Below, piece by piece: positions 36,769 to 49,410 of a stretch of DNA of 64,000 nucleotides. The stretch's first letter is position 1; each line of letters begins with the position of its first letter. The DNA is from Trifolium pratense (Eukaryota > Streptophyta > Magnoliopsida > Fabales > Fabaceae), in the NCBI RefSeq assembly GCF_020283565.1, contig NC_060059.1:4905501-4969500 (forward strand), in the 5' to 3' direction. Below the pieces are notes generated by a model that had not been told where the DNA came from, made no database searches, and saw only the letters and a program-made list of their open reading frames with translations. Position numbers and translations under genes: made by a program.

Positions 36769-37048
36769 TTGCTAACGTACACCCGCTTATTTTTAAGAAG
36801 GTGTGTGTTAGCAAGTTATAACTAAAAAGTAGTTAAATACACCTTAAGATGCATGTTGCTAATGCACACCTTCTAAAAAATAAGTGGGTGTACGTTAGCA
36901 ACTCCTATAGGCATTTGCTATAATACATCTACTTAATTTTTAGAAGGTGTGTATTAGCAAATGATAACTAAAAAGTAGTTAAATACACCTTAAGGTGTAT
37001 GTTGCTAATGCACACCTTCATAAAAAATAGTTGGTGTGCAATAGCAAA
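36769..37048. mobile_element. Two tandem palindromic MITEs
   Basis: Copy A is 36769-36901 (ends TTGCTAACGTACACCC and the inverse). Copy B is 36914-37048 (ends TTTGCTATAATA...TAGCAAA). They share the interior GATAACTAAAAAGTAGTTAA-type core and lie head to tail with a 12-base spacer. Each folds almost fully on itself. Confidence 0.65.
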
Positions 37049-37249
37049 TCCCCTATATGTATATATATTAACTATATATGTATGTCCCATGTTCGATCTT
37101 CATTTCCAATATGTAAACAAAAAAAACTATATATTTTTTTATTGAAAGTATTAAAAATGATTTTGCTAACATAAAAATTAAAAAATAAAACTTTGCAATT
37201 TGCAATCCAACCCACAATGACACCGTTTGAGATGTGATATCTCATCATG

Positions 37250-37895
37250 TGAAGTCCCGGTACTAAAAAAATGGCAAAGTATCGTGTCCGATACCGATAC
37301 TCGTTCGATACTTTCCGATACACGTATCGGAGAAGTATCGTATCAGAGAAGTATCGACAATTAATATTATTTTTTAAAATAAAATATAACCAATACTTGT
37401 CGGATACTTCTCCGATACGCGTATCGATCGAAAAAGTATCGGACAATTAATGCTCTTTGATGATGGAAACGTAGGAGAGGAACTGATTCAATTCATATTT
37501 TCTCTTAAATATTGAATGTTAGAGTATGATGTTACCAACTATGTATTTATTAGTTTTTCTCCTTATCATGACTTAAACTCAGGACCTCCAACTCCTTAAC
37601 GCTTAGCTTAATTAGCTTAACCAGTTGAGCTACATATCTCATCCCCTTTTTGCGTAGTACTTAACTTAATATATGTAACTGTCACTTGTTTTCTTATTTT
37701 GAGTAATTTGAATGTTAATTTTTATCATTATCGATTTTAGTTATGTTTATATATTGTGCATTTATATATTTAATTTTAAATTTATTTTTTAAATAACATA
37801 TCCCGAACGTATCGTATCAAGAATTTTGAAATTTTTTTCATATCACCGTATCGATATCGTATCGTATCGATATCGTGTCACCTATAAAAACTTTA
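37250..37895. mobile_element. Element with CGATAC subterminal array, SINE inserted
   Basis: The left portion (37275-37440) has about a dozen copies of GTATCG or CGATAC in both directions; the right portion (37800-37885) has more. Dense bidirectional short motifs near both ends are typical of transposase-binding subterminal regions in hAT or CACTA non-autonomous elements. Borders are not fixed because no clear target duplication was found. Confidence 0.45.
37538..37648 (-). mobile_element. tRNA-derived SINE copy
   Basis: The minus strand reads GGGATGAGATATGTAGCTCAA, an A-box-like string, and later GTCCTGAGTTTAAGTC in B-box position, then GGAGAAAAACTAA. The same order occurs in the plus-strand copy at 38903-39010, so the two belong to one family. 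No internal tRNA structure is complete. Confidence 0.55.
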
Positions 37896-38397
37896 TTGCT
37901 CATATCTGTCCATACTGGAATCAGATTCTTTAATTGTGAATTGATAAAGATCATCCACTATTGTACCCAAAAAAATAAATAAAGTGATCATTCACTGGGT
38001 CCCAACTCCCAAGTTCTCGATTCATCATTCTTTTTGGTTTTGTTTTTTTCTCAAATTAACTACCAATCAGAAGAAGCTAGATGTATTTATAATTATTATT
38101 ATTATAATAACACTGCTTTAGCTTTTATATGCAAATAAATAGGACTTTCTTTACATCACATGCAATTGCATTATGCATAGATAGACAAAGAGCTCACAAG
38201 TTCATAAGGTTAGTACAAATACATATTTTTACATCAAATACTTTATACATACACATCTGAATCTTACTACATGGATTTTCTTATGCTTTTTCTTCAAGTT
38301 TTTTTAAGGAATCTTACTTCTAGATTATTTGTAGTGATACATGCACTTATATTGAAATTGAAAGTGTTTTGGAGTTAGTAGATATCAAGAAAGAATC

Positions 38398-41300
38398 ATG
38401 GAGATGAATTACCAAAAAGGGGTTAAAGGAAAAGTGATTTTAATGAAGAAGAGCTTGTTGGATTTTCATGACATAAAAGCCAATGTTATTGATCGAATTC
38501 ATGAGTTTTTTGGGAAAGGTGTCTCAATTCAGCTCATTAGTGCTACTTCTCCTGATCCAGGTTTTCTCATTCTCCCAACTTAATTTCACCATATATAAGT
38601 TAAAACTTAAAGGTAACACTAATAAGTGTTGGAGACAAGTTTTGTGTTGAAGGATCTAAAAGAAGAAATTTATGTCAAAGGAAAATGTAATTTTTAAATT
38701 TTTAAGAGGCTGATTACACAATTTTTAAGATGTTATTATCTTTGATTTTATAATAAGTGATCTAATAAGTGATTTTATAAGGTAATAGTACTATAAAGTA
38801 CTATTATATGTTCAATACTTCAATTTACACAATAATTTTAATTTGTTGGCCAGAAGGGTGAAGAAGCAAAGGATCTGAAATCAATAGAATAATGACATAG
38901 GGTGGGATGAGTAGCTCAATTGGCTTAACCAGTTGAACTAAGGGTTTAGAAGTTGGAGGTCGAGGGTTCAATTCAAATTCTGACAAAGAGAAAAACTAAC
39001 AATGATATGGTTTTTTGTATTTTTGGTATTGTGGAATTTGGTGGGATGTATTTTTATGTTTATACGGAGAAGAAATTAAATATATTGTTACATTGAAAAT
39101 ACTTTCATGCTCTTATTTTTCTTTCTCATATATTATTCATAACTATATGGCTATATATATAAAGTTACATAAAAACAAATCCTAAATATTCTAAATTGAA
39201 ATATAAATCTAAAATATATTTAAATTTAAAATCTTCAAAAAGAAATTTAGACATTATTCTCAACATACGATACTTTACTTTAATAAACAACTAAGAGCAT
39301 CTCTCATAAATATAATTACCTGTCCTCATTTGGATAGCTTATCCCTTATTCAGTGGACTTCAGTGTGTCACACATCACATTTATATAACTCACAATAATT
39401 TTACTCCAATGATGTATATTTAAACAACGTATAAGATATATGTTGCACGGGTACTCCGTTTTAGATAGAGTATCGGTACCGGGTATGTACCGGATACCGG
39501 TACGCGCATGGTACTCCCATGGTACGTACGCTCAAAGTACCGAGTTTTTTTTTGTTTTTTCATGCGGGTACACACATGGTACTTCCGGGGTACGCGCGTG
39601 GTACTTTCAGGGTACACACGTGGTACATATTTCATCGAAAACTATTCTGATTATTTTTGCAACACTTTCCAATTCCATTATTTTTTTATTTGTTTATTTT
39701 TTTTAATAAAGATTCACTTTAGTTTAAAATTATAATCGATTCAGTCTCCTTCCCTTTTTATTTATTTTTAAAATTAGAGCTGCATAGTCTTACCAGTACT
39801 CCTAATTTTCTAAACGTGTAAACCACAATATAAACTACTTTTAAAGTTTCCTATTTTTTTATGTTTAATTATTTGCTTTAAGAATATAATTTTATTATTT
39901 TAACTATATACCTATATTAAAAAAAAATATACGAGCGTACCCGTACCTTAGTTTTTTTAAAAATACCATACCACGTACCGGTACCAGTACCAGATACCGG
40001 TATCCGCACCTATACAACATAGTATAAGATACTATTGCTTAATTAATCAATTCTTTTGTTAGTTGATTATTATAAGCATAATTAATTATATATTCGTATG
40101 AAATGGTATCTTAAATAAAGTACTCTACAACTTTTTAGGAAACTCGTATTGCTACATAAATATCTCCAATGGAAACAAAAATTATAGTGTTTGAAACTTA
40201 ATAATGAAATCCTTGTTGGACATGCTCTAAGAACATCTCGAATGATGATACCATTTTGGGTATCATACATTACTAATAAGTGGTTCCTACAATGTCATGT
40301 AATATTTATGTAACTCATACATATTTTACTCTAATGGTGATACTATTTTTTGAGTATCATACATTAATGACAAACGATAATGTTTTGACATATGTGGAAA
40401 CTATTAAATTGGATTTATATACCAAAAATTAAAATAATAATAACATTAAATTGATGATATGATACATTATTTAAGGTACTAGTATCATCAATTTTGATAC
40501 CCTCTGTGCCACGTCATGGAACTCAAATGATAAAAAAGTTAAGGTACCATATTATTAGTTTATGAAACTTTCTTAAATACCCGGAGATGCTCAACTACAC
40601 TAGAAAAAGGAGAATTTATTTTTCCAAAAAAAGAAAAAGGAGATTTTATGGCGGAAAGTAAATGTAGAAATTACTTTTTAAAATTTGTACATTTTAATTT
40701 TAAAATATTAAATTTCTTATATTATTAAGCGTTACATTTTAACATGACACTTAGGAGTTAGGACACTCGTTAACCTATCCTTAAAAATAATAATAGAAAA
40801 GAACATAAATAATTTCTTTTTATTTTTCCTTGGCTTCATTATTTTTTGGTCAAACACACTTTTCACAGTAAAATCTGACAAAAAATTATTTTAAACTATA
40901 AAGTCTGATAAAAAAAAATGATTTAAGACAGGACTCAAACTTAAATTCGTCTTGATTGAAATTCATTAACCAATTGAACTGAACTAGTTTAATAAAAAAA
41001 TGTTTCAAATAGACTCAAACTCAGATTTGATTAGATTTTGTTTTATGATATTGAAGTACTTTTATGTGAATTTTGTTGGCTTAGCAAAGGCAATAGTAAC
41101 AATTAAAGTTTTGAGTATTGTTATTATAATAGCAAAGGGACTACAAGGGAAACGTGGAAAAGTGGCATATTTAGAGAGGTGGATGTCAAGCATATCATCA
41201 TTGACAAAAGCAACAGATACAGAGTTCTCAGTTACATTTGATTGGGATCATGAGAAAATGGGAGTTCCAGGAGCATTCATAATAAGAAATAATCACCATA

Positions 41301-44300
41301 GCCAATTTTACCTCAAGAAAGTTACCTTATATGACATTCCAGGACATGGTTCTATAACTTTTCTTTGCAACTCTTGGGTTTACCCTGCTCATCGTTACAT
41401 AAAGGATCGTGTTTTCTTTTCAAACAAGGTAATGATACTTTAAATAATAATTATGTTTTGAATAAAAGAATTTTTTATTTTTAAAAATATAAAATGTATA
41501 ATTTTTAATATAAATTTTCTATTTATAGTACACTAACAAGTGCCTTAAAGATACTTGTTAGTTTTTTCTTTATTTATTTATTTATTTATGGGTAATAAAG
41601 TGATATTAGAAAATCTTGACAAAAAAAAGTGATAACAGAAAATTATTAGTATAAAAGTAATACCATAATTCAACCGACAAATACTGATGTTGTGGGTGAA
41701 TTTTAGATGTTGATACTTTGTCTGTATACAAAAAAATAAAATATATAACATGTGCTCTCTAAAAACATATGTTAAAAAACTAAATGTAAATTTTTTTAAA
41801 AAATTTTGTACCGTCAACTTTTTAAATATTAAAATTTTTACATTATTAAATATAATTTTTTTTAAAATTTAAGTACTTTAACCTACACTCTAACATATAG
41901 TTCTCCTGTTACTGTTATAAGTAAATTTGATTATTTTGGTACGTTGAAAAGTGATGTATGTAATTTATATTATGAATCAAATACATCACTTTTTCAATGT
42001 ATTAAAAAAGTTAAATTTATTTATAAATTACACTCCATCCGTTTTTTTTTAAGTATCGTTTGAGAATCGTGCGCACTATTTATATAATATACTTTGTTCG
42101 TAATTTTTTATTAATTTCTAAAAATAAATATTAATATATAAGATTTTGTTCAATTTAAATATCATTTAAGAAATATTTTCAAAATATAAAATTTTCATAA
42201 TATTAAAATTATGTATTAGCATGTGTACAGATTACAATGATCTAAAACGACATTTAAAAAAGGGTCATGCTAAACAGTGCCCCAGTGGCACTAGTTAAGC
42301 ATACTAAAAAAGTAAACAAATGATAAAGTTAATGATGAGAGAGAATAACTTTTCACATTATTAAAACATTGAATGCACAATTTACGAGATAAAACTTCTA
42401 TATTTGTATCCTTAATTAGTGCCCGGGGGCACTGTTTAGCATTTTCCTTTAAAAAAAAAGAGACTAATAGTTATGGGAACTGGAAGTTAACATCAACTTA
42501 ATAAATACAGCTGGAACCTGAGGGATGTTTGTTTGTGAAATGCCTATTGAATTGAATGACGTCGTTGACATGACGATAGCTTCTCTTTCAAGGACCCCCT
42601 CCCTGGTCCCTGCCCTGCCAATTTAGACCACGCCCCACACGTGGTTGGGGGGCCACTTGTACAAGTACAAATTTAAAGTATAGTTTAAACTATAGTTTAA
42701 ATTTAAACTATAATTTAAATTTGAAGTAAATTTTAATATGAATGGTGGACCAGTCATGAATAATACTATAATGAATACGAATTTTACAAAATCTATAATC
42801 TATGGTTGAATTGAAAGTTTATATCATATAGATCATCCATAGAAAAATTGAAAATCATTTTATATGTTATTGAGACATATCAAGATTACCCTTTAATCTT
42901 GATGGGTCTCAATAACATATCAAATAATTTTAAAAAAATTTTAATTATACGATATAAACTTTCAATCCAACAATGAATTTCGTAAAATTCATATTCGGTA
43001 GATCATTTGTCCACAATGGACCACTTGTGAAGGTGGTCCACCGTAGTATTAGCCTAAATTTGGACAACATTTAGTTCAAAAAAAATTTGGACACACATAT
43101 AACATTTAAATAAAATTAAAAGATAAAAAATTAAGCAAGAAAATGAAATAGAAACAGGAAAATTCTTATTTTGACAGAACTTGGGTTTGTGATTCAGGCT
43201 TATCTTCCATGTGACACACCGGAGCCATTGCGTAAGTTCAGAGAAGAAGAACTTGCGACCCTCCGCGGTAAAGGGGTTGGTAAACTTAACGAATGGGACA
43301 GAGTCTATGACTATGCATGCTACAATGATTTGGGAACTCCAGACAATGGTCCACATTATGCACGCCCTGTAGTTGGAGGGTCGCAAAAGTTTCCTTATCC
43401 GCGTAGAGGAAGAACTAGTCGCCCGCATACCAGAACAGGTTAGCAACACAAACATTAGAGATTGGACTAGTAGTATTAACACGCTACACTTAAATATAAG
43501 GTCTCATTGTCTTAATCGCAAGAAAAAAATATTCATCGCGATATTAAATTTATTTTTATTTGATATTACTTGGACAATAAGTAATGTATCTTTTAAATAT
43601 TTTTTATAATGACAATGAGTTTGTAACTTTGTATGATTAATTATGTAATTGTTGCAGATACTAAAACTGAGTCAAGATTGCATCTTCTGAATCTAAACGT
43701 TTATGTTCCAAGAGATGAACAGTTTGGTCATGTGAAGTTTTCAGACTTTCTAGCTTATTCACTCAAATCTGTTGCTCAAGTTGTGCTTCCAGAGCTTAGA
43801 TCTCTCTGTGACAAAACTATAAATGAGTTCGACACTTTTCAAGACGTACTTGATATTTATGAGGGAAGTTTTAAGCTCCCAAGTGGACAATTGCAGAGCA
43901 CAATTAGAGACCTTATTCCTTATGAAATTTTTAGGGAACTTGTTAGGAATGATGGTGAGAGGTTCCTCAGATTCCCAGTGCCTGATGTGATCAAAGGTAT
44001 ACCAATTTATCCTTGGATGGAACCATTGATATGATTTTTGTTACATTAATAAATCAATAAATATTGGATAATGTAGCTAGTAAGACTGCATGGAGGACTG
44101 ATGAGGAGTTCGGAAGAGAAATGATTGCCGGGGTTAACCCTGTTATCATTCGCCGTCTCCAGGTATCACTACATAATACTCTCTCCGAACTTAAATTTAA
44201 GCAAACAAATAACATGTTTCAATATTTCTTTTACATGTAGGAATTTCCTCCTGCCAGCAAACTGGACCCAAGTGTCTACGGCGACCACACCAGTTCCATC

Positions 44301-46040
44301 CAAGCAAAGCACATAGAAAATAGTTTAGATGGACTCACAATTGACGAGGTACTAATAGTAATCATAGTTCACTAGTTCATTGACTATACTTTTATGAAAG
44401 TGAAGCCAAATTCATGTTGAATGCTATAATCTAACAGTAATCAATCTTCTTTATGTTGCAGGCTCTTGAAAGGGATAAACTATATATATTAGATCATCAT
44501 GACGCTTTGATGCCATACATAAGTAGGATAAACTCTACAAACACAAAGACTTATGCCACTAGAACAGTCCTATTTCTAAAAGATGATGGCACATTAAAGC
44601 CACTAGCTATTGAATTAAGCTTACCTCATCCACAAGGTGAACAACATGGAGCTGTGAGTAAAGTTTTCACTCCATCACAAGAAGGAATAGCTGCTACGGT
44701 GTGGCAATTGGCTAAAGCATATGCTGCCGTGAATGATTCAGGATACCATCAACTAGTTAGCCATTGGTATGTCATTTATAGAACTCGCAAGCTCAATAAT
44801 ACGAAAGTGTCTCAAACTTTGATAATAAAACAAATAGTAAGCTATGATTCTTCTGCAGGTTATATACTCATGCAGTGATTGAACCATTTATAATAGCTAC
44901 AAACAGACATATGAGTATTATTCATCCAATTCATAAGCTCTTGAAGCCCCACTTCAAGGATACAATGCATATAAATGCCTTAGCTAGGCATACACTTATC
45001 AATGCTGGTGGCGTACTAGAGAAAACAGTTTTTCCTGGTAAATTTGCCTTGGAAATGTCGGCAGTTGTATATAAAAATTGGGTATTTACCGAGCAGGCGT
45101 TACCTGCTAATCTACTGAAGAGGTAATTTCAAAATAAGAAACTTCTGACAGTGTCTTGAATAGGATTACATTTACATCGTGGATGGAATCTATAGAAAAA
45201 AGAAATACTTGTATTGATTCCAGTCAAATTTATCAAAATAAAATTGTAATCAATTTCATTGAAATTTTCAGAGGGGTAGCCGTTCCGGATTCAAATAGCC
45301 CTCATGGACTCAAACTTCTGATAGAAGACTACCCTTTTGCTGTTGATGGGTTGGAAATATGGGATGCAATTGAAACTTGGGTGAGTGAATATTGTAATTT
45401 CTACTACACATCTGATGACATGATTGAGAATGACTATGAACTCCAACGCTGGTGGAAAGATGTACGCAATGAGGGTCACGGTGACTTAAAAGATAGGTCA
45501 TGGTGGCCACAGATGAAGACTAGAATTGATCTCATTCAGTCATGCACTATTATCATCTGGGTGGCTTCTGCCTTTCATGCAGCTGTGAATTTTGGACAAT
45601 ACCCTTATGCAGGTTACTTACCTAATCGTCCAACAGTTAGTCGCAGGTTCATGCCTGAACCAGGTACTCCAGAGTATGAAGAGCTCGGGTCAGATCCTGA
45701 ATTAGCATTCTTAAAAACAATCACAGCTCAGTTCCAAACTCTCCTTGGTGTGTCATTGATAGAAGTTCTATCCAGGCATTCAACTGAAGAAGTTTATCTT
45801 GGACAGACAGTAGACCCTGACTGGACTGCAGATCCTGAGGCATTGGCGGCATTTGATAGATTTTCACAAAAGCTGTTGGAAATTGAGAACAATATCATGA
45901 AAAGGAACAAGGACCCAAGTTTGAAGAACAGAAATGGGCCAGTGAATTTGCCTTATACACTTCTCTTTCCCAACACCTCGGATTATTCTAGGGAGGGTGG
46001 ACTCACTGGAAAGGGAATTCCCAACAGCATATCCATCTGA
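38398..46040 (+). CDS. LOX: Lipoxygenase, predicted 9-LOX, intact, 9 exons
   Basis: Exons: 38398-38560, 41133-41428, 43198-43438, 43658-43996, 44077-44162, 44241-44348, 44462-44766, 44859-45122, 45272-46040. Phases close to 856 residues. The N-terminal PLAT/LH2 barrel spans roughly residues 1-160; the rest is the helical iron domain. Iron ligands are visible: His512 and His517 (HWLYTH), His703 and Asn707 (FHAAVNF) and the C-terminal Ile of SISI. The conserved Ala of the stereo-determining site is present (LINAGG). A Thr-Val pair in EKTVFPGK is the residue pattern associated with 9-lipoxygenation of linoleate/linolenate, so a cytosolic 9-LOX is inferred; no transit peptide is seen. Introns 1 and 2 are large and hold SINE and MITE insertions. 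The exon 3 acceptor at 43197 is the only one keeping the frame. Confidence 0.95.
38903..39010 (+). mobile_element. tRNA-derived SINE in LOX intron 1
   Basis: GATGAGTAGCTCAATTGGC (A-box region) is followed by GAGGGTTCAATTC (B box) and GAGAAAAACTAACAA. It is the same family as the minus-strand copy at 37538-37648. It lies in the 2.57-kb first intron of the lipoxygenase gene in sense orientation. Target duplication not recognised. Confidence 0.55.
39438..40022. mobile_element. hAT-like element with GGTACC array in LOX intron 1
   Basis: The left end ATGTTGCACGGGTAC and the right end read inward ATGTTGTATAGGTGCGG form imperfect inverted repeats. The repeat TATAAGAT flanks both sides (39430-39437, 40023-40030), an 8-bp duplication fitting hAT. 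The left half contains many GGTAC/GTACC motifs, with further copies near the right end. No coding capacity. Confidence 0.6.
42032..42466. mobile_element. Stowaway-like MITE interrupted by a second MITE
   Basis: The left end CTCCATCCGTTTTTTTTTAA is mirrored on the far side of the inner element by a related string read inward. The outer element, in LOX intron 2, was split when the Mutator-like MITE at 42262-42447 entered. The right border is approximate. Confidence 0.5.
42262..42447. mobile_element. Mutator-like MITE, 186 bp, in LOX intron 2
   Basis: Ends GGGTCATGCTAAACAGTGCC and, inward from the right, GGAAAATGCTAAACAGTGCC. Nine-base duplications TTTAAAAAA lie at 42253-42261 and 42448-42456. 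It is the same family as 3052-3229. It sits inside an older Stowaway-like element. Confidence 0.8.
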
Positions 46041-46134
46041 AACCATTCTGCTCAGTTTGGTTGTATCATTCGTTGAATTATTGTTATTTATGTATCAAAC
46101 CAAGGGTTTGAGTTTGAGGCGTCTACATAAACTA

Positions 46135-46281
46135 TGTAGCACCGACACTTTAGACCGAAGACGTGTCTGGTGTTCGACACGACAATGACACGTATGGTTA
46201 AATTCAATTATTTCATTTTCTCAAATTATTACGGTTGTTAACGTGTCAGTGTTGTGTTCGTGTGTGTGTCGGTGCTTCAGA
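46135..46281. mobile_element. Small MITE with GAAGCACCGACAC ends
   Basis: TGTAGCACCGACAC on the left and CTGAAGCACCGACAC read inward on the right. The interior is rich in GTGTC/GACAC motifs. It is related to the copy at 58959-59124 in the amine oxidase gene. It lies about 95 bases past the LOX stop and probably falls in its 3' UTR. Confidence 0.5.
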
Positions 46282-49254
46282 GCGAATAAATTATTTGTGT
46301 ATGTCTACCATGATTGTTATTCTTGTATTTTTATATTCTTATTTCAAGACAAGACTAGAGTGTATGACTGAAATGTATAATATGAATAGTTTTCAAATTA
46401 TCATATATGCATTTCTGAACTGGTTCTGGTTGCAACTTTGGTAATGAAAGATCAAATGGTGAAATGGAGAGATTAAATTCAAAGCATATAATAAGTAAGG
46501 TTGTTATGATTATAGTCCAACTTAAAGAATGTTGTAATTCTAGCTTATTAAAATATAAAGAAGAGAGATGCCAACTGGTGGTGCAACCATTATGAGGGAA
46601 GGTCTTAATCTTCTCAATTTGGCAAGGAAAGAGCAATGTTTAGCTCTTGGAACTAGGCTAAGGTCAAAATACAAGATAAAGTACTAATTCTATATAGTAT
46701 TCTCAATTGGGGAAGTTCAATATTTACATCCTAAGGATGATGTGAGAAAGTGAACCTTGGTCGCCAAGGGGTTGTCATAATACATAACCATTTCCTAAAG
46801 AAGCATGTGAATGTGCTGGACAATTTGTCTTTATACTCTTTGGGATTATAGTTGAGTTGTATTTTGATCAATGGTATTGTTTAATTTGTGCTTATATTGA
46901 TCCATTATCGTTCATTTAAAGTTATTTATCTTATTCATTTATAATATTTTTGATTCTTTATCATTTTTTTTATTTAGGTCTTTATATTTTATAATCTGCA
47001 CACTTAAATCATTTTCTTTATTTTAAATTTAGAAAAATGTTGACGTGTAGTAAAATTGCTGAAATGGTAAGGCCAAGTAGAATTATAAACAATAATTTAT
47101 TTTTAAAATGATTTTTTTTATTATTAAAATAACAAATTCCCGAATTAATTAAATTGTATGTTCTTCACTCCTTTAAATTTCTGGATTTCAAACCCAAAAA
47201 TGCAGCACCTCCTTTATAAAGAACCAGATCTAATAGAGAGAGAATGTTGCACGGAAGATTTGCCTCTAAGATATATATAGTTAAGGTGGTGTTTGGTTTT
47301 TTTGCAATCTTCAATATTTATAGTTGTTATAGAACATAAAACTATATGAGTAATGTACATTGTGTGATGGACATTTGGTGAGAGAATATCATGCAGTTTG
47401 ACGAGTGTTGAAATGAACAAAAATTGATGTGGCAAAAGAGAAAGAACAGTAGAAATTAAGGTGTCGAGTTGTGGTTGTAGCCTTGTAGGTGATGAAGAAA
47501 TTAAGGTGCATGAGCGACACGACACCGTTTGCTGTGGTCCAGTATATACTTTGGATGCGGCGATCATGATAAGTGAAGTACTGAAGTTGGATAAGTATTG
47601 TTTGAAATTGAATTTGATGAATATGGACATTTTTTTAGAAATGATGCATGCTTTCACATTTGTTTTTGTCTCTAGTAGTTCCACTTATCATGTTAGCATA
47701 TTTTGACGGTATTGATTCATAGGTAGTAGTTATCTATCTTTTAGCAGTGAGATTAAATCATCATTACTCTTCTAACTAAATTGACAAATTGAAGTGTTTT
47801 TGATACCATTGCTTCTTATATTAATAATGACTTTTGTAAATCTAAGGGTTATATACATTTTTGTACATTGAGCAAAATAATTTTATAAGTATAGAAATAT
47901 CATTTTGTTTTCTATAAACAAAGTAATTGATGTTATTTGACTAGAACGGTCGTGGTCGGTGTGTGGTACGCCTCTTTAATTAGTACGGTGGTGGTGAAGT
48001 GGAAGTATATTTGTAAGACACTTTGACGCGCTCATGTCAGTACATGCGTGAAGTAAGAGGTTTTGAGAATAGAATACTTGATGTTTGTACATGAAAAAGA
48101 TATATATAGTTTCTAACGTGGAGTCGATGTCATTAATGTGAGGGGGAATTTGGTGTCCTCGACAATAATGGTTGTCGGAATAATTTCCGAAGAAGAAAAA
48201 GAAAGAACTTTGTTCATAGGAAAAAGAATTACCTTATAAATATTACGGAACTTATAGTTTCCAGTAAAAAAATGCACAAAATTGATGCAAAATCGTCACA
48301 TTGGGTAACTAATTATAAGTCATCTAACATCTTTCTTTATTGGCAAGATAACGACCAATGACTTTATATAAATTGATAAATCAGATGGATATTATATTAG
48401 CCATGTAACTCCACCCAAAACATAAAATATATTTTCCAAACTATCATATTTGTGCACTTGATGTGGAAAGGTTTTCAAATATTCTGGTAGTACATCATAA
48501 TTAAGCTAATATTTTTATTACTAATAATTAAACTGTTCATAATTTTATTCGTACATATATTACTATTAGACTCATTCACTCAATTATTTATTATTTTTTC
48601 TTCTCATAATAATTAACTAATTAACTGATATTAGCAGGCTAAAAAAGTGATATGTTGTTAAATATGTTTGAATTTCAACTCTAAATTAAAACTAGCTTAA
48701 AGAGTGATGTTGTCATCATATATTTATACACTTAATCGTCTGAAAATTATGATTCAACATTCAAACAAACTCCAACAATACAACTTCATATTCAACCTTC
48801 AAAACCAAGAGAATCATGATTGCGAATTACAGTACCGAATTAAATTTCTCCGTAACAAACAAGTTCCTTCTACGAGAGAAAGTCTAGGGTTGATACATAA
48901 ATTTCTCAATTAGTACACCCTGGGTCTTGTTAATTTGGCCATTTTAGTATATTTACATATGAGTCTTTCTTCTTTTGATAGGAAATATATTATATATCCA
49001 GATATATACTTGTGTGATCACAACCACAAATCTAATTTACTTTTAAGATATTATTTGTATCCACATTGGAAAGCTTATAAACAACCTTGAATCTACACAT
49101 ATAGACACAAACAAATTTAAAAAATTGATTGTGCTTGTGACCGCACAAATATTATCCTCACAAATCCAAATCATTTAGGCATGCACATACAAAAATATAC
49201 GGATCAACTATATGAATGATTTATTTTATATTTTTTGTATTTGTCCACATCTGA

Positions 49255-49410
49255 TTGTCAGGGGAAGAGACCTTGATAATCCAGGTTTGATCGCAAAGTT
49301 AGGAAAACCTAGTCAAGGATTGTTACCATCAGGAATTGAACTCGTGTTCTCCCCCAAACAATTCGTCTTACGAGAAGTTTATTAACCACTTGAGTTCAAT
49401 GTCTTAGTTA
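49255..49410 (-). mobile_element. tRNA-derived SINE
   Basis: The minus strand shows TTGAACTCAAGTGGTTAATA (A-box region) and, about 45 bases on, CACGAGTTCAATTCCTG (B box). The tail then runs through ATCCAGGTTTGATC. Orientation and box spacing fit a plant tRNA-related SINE. No target duplication was settled. Confidence 0.45.
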
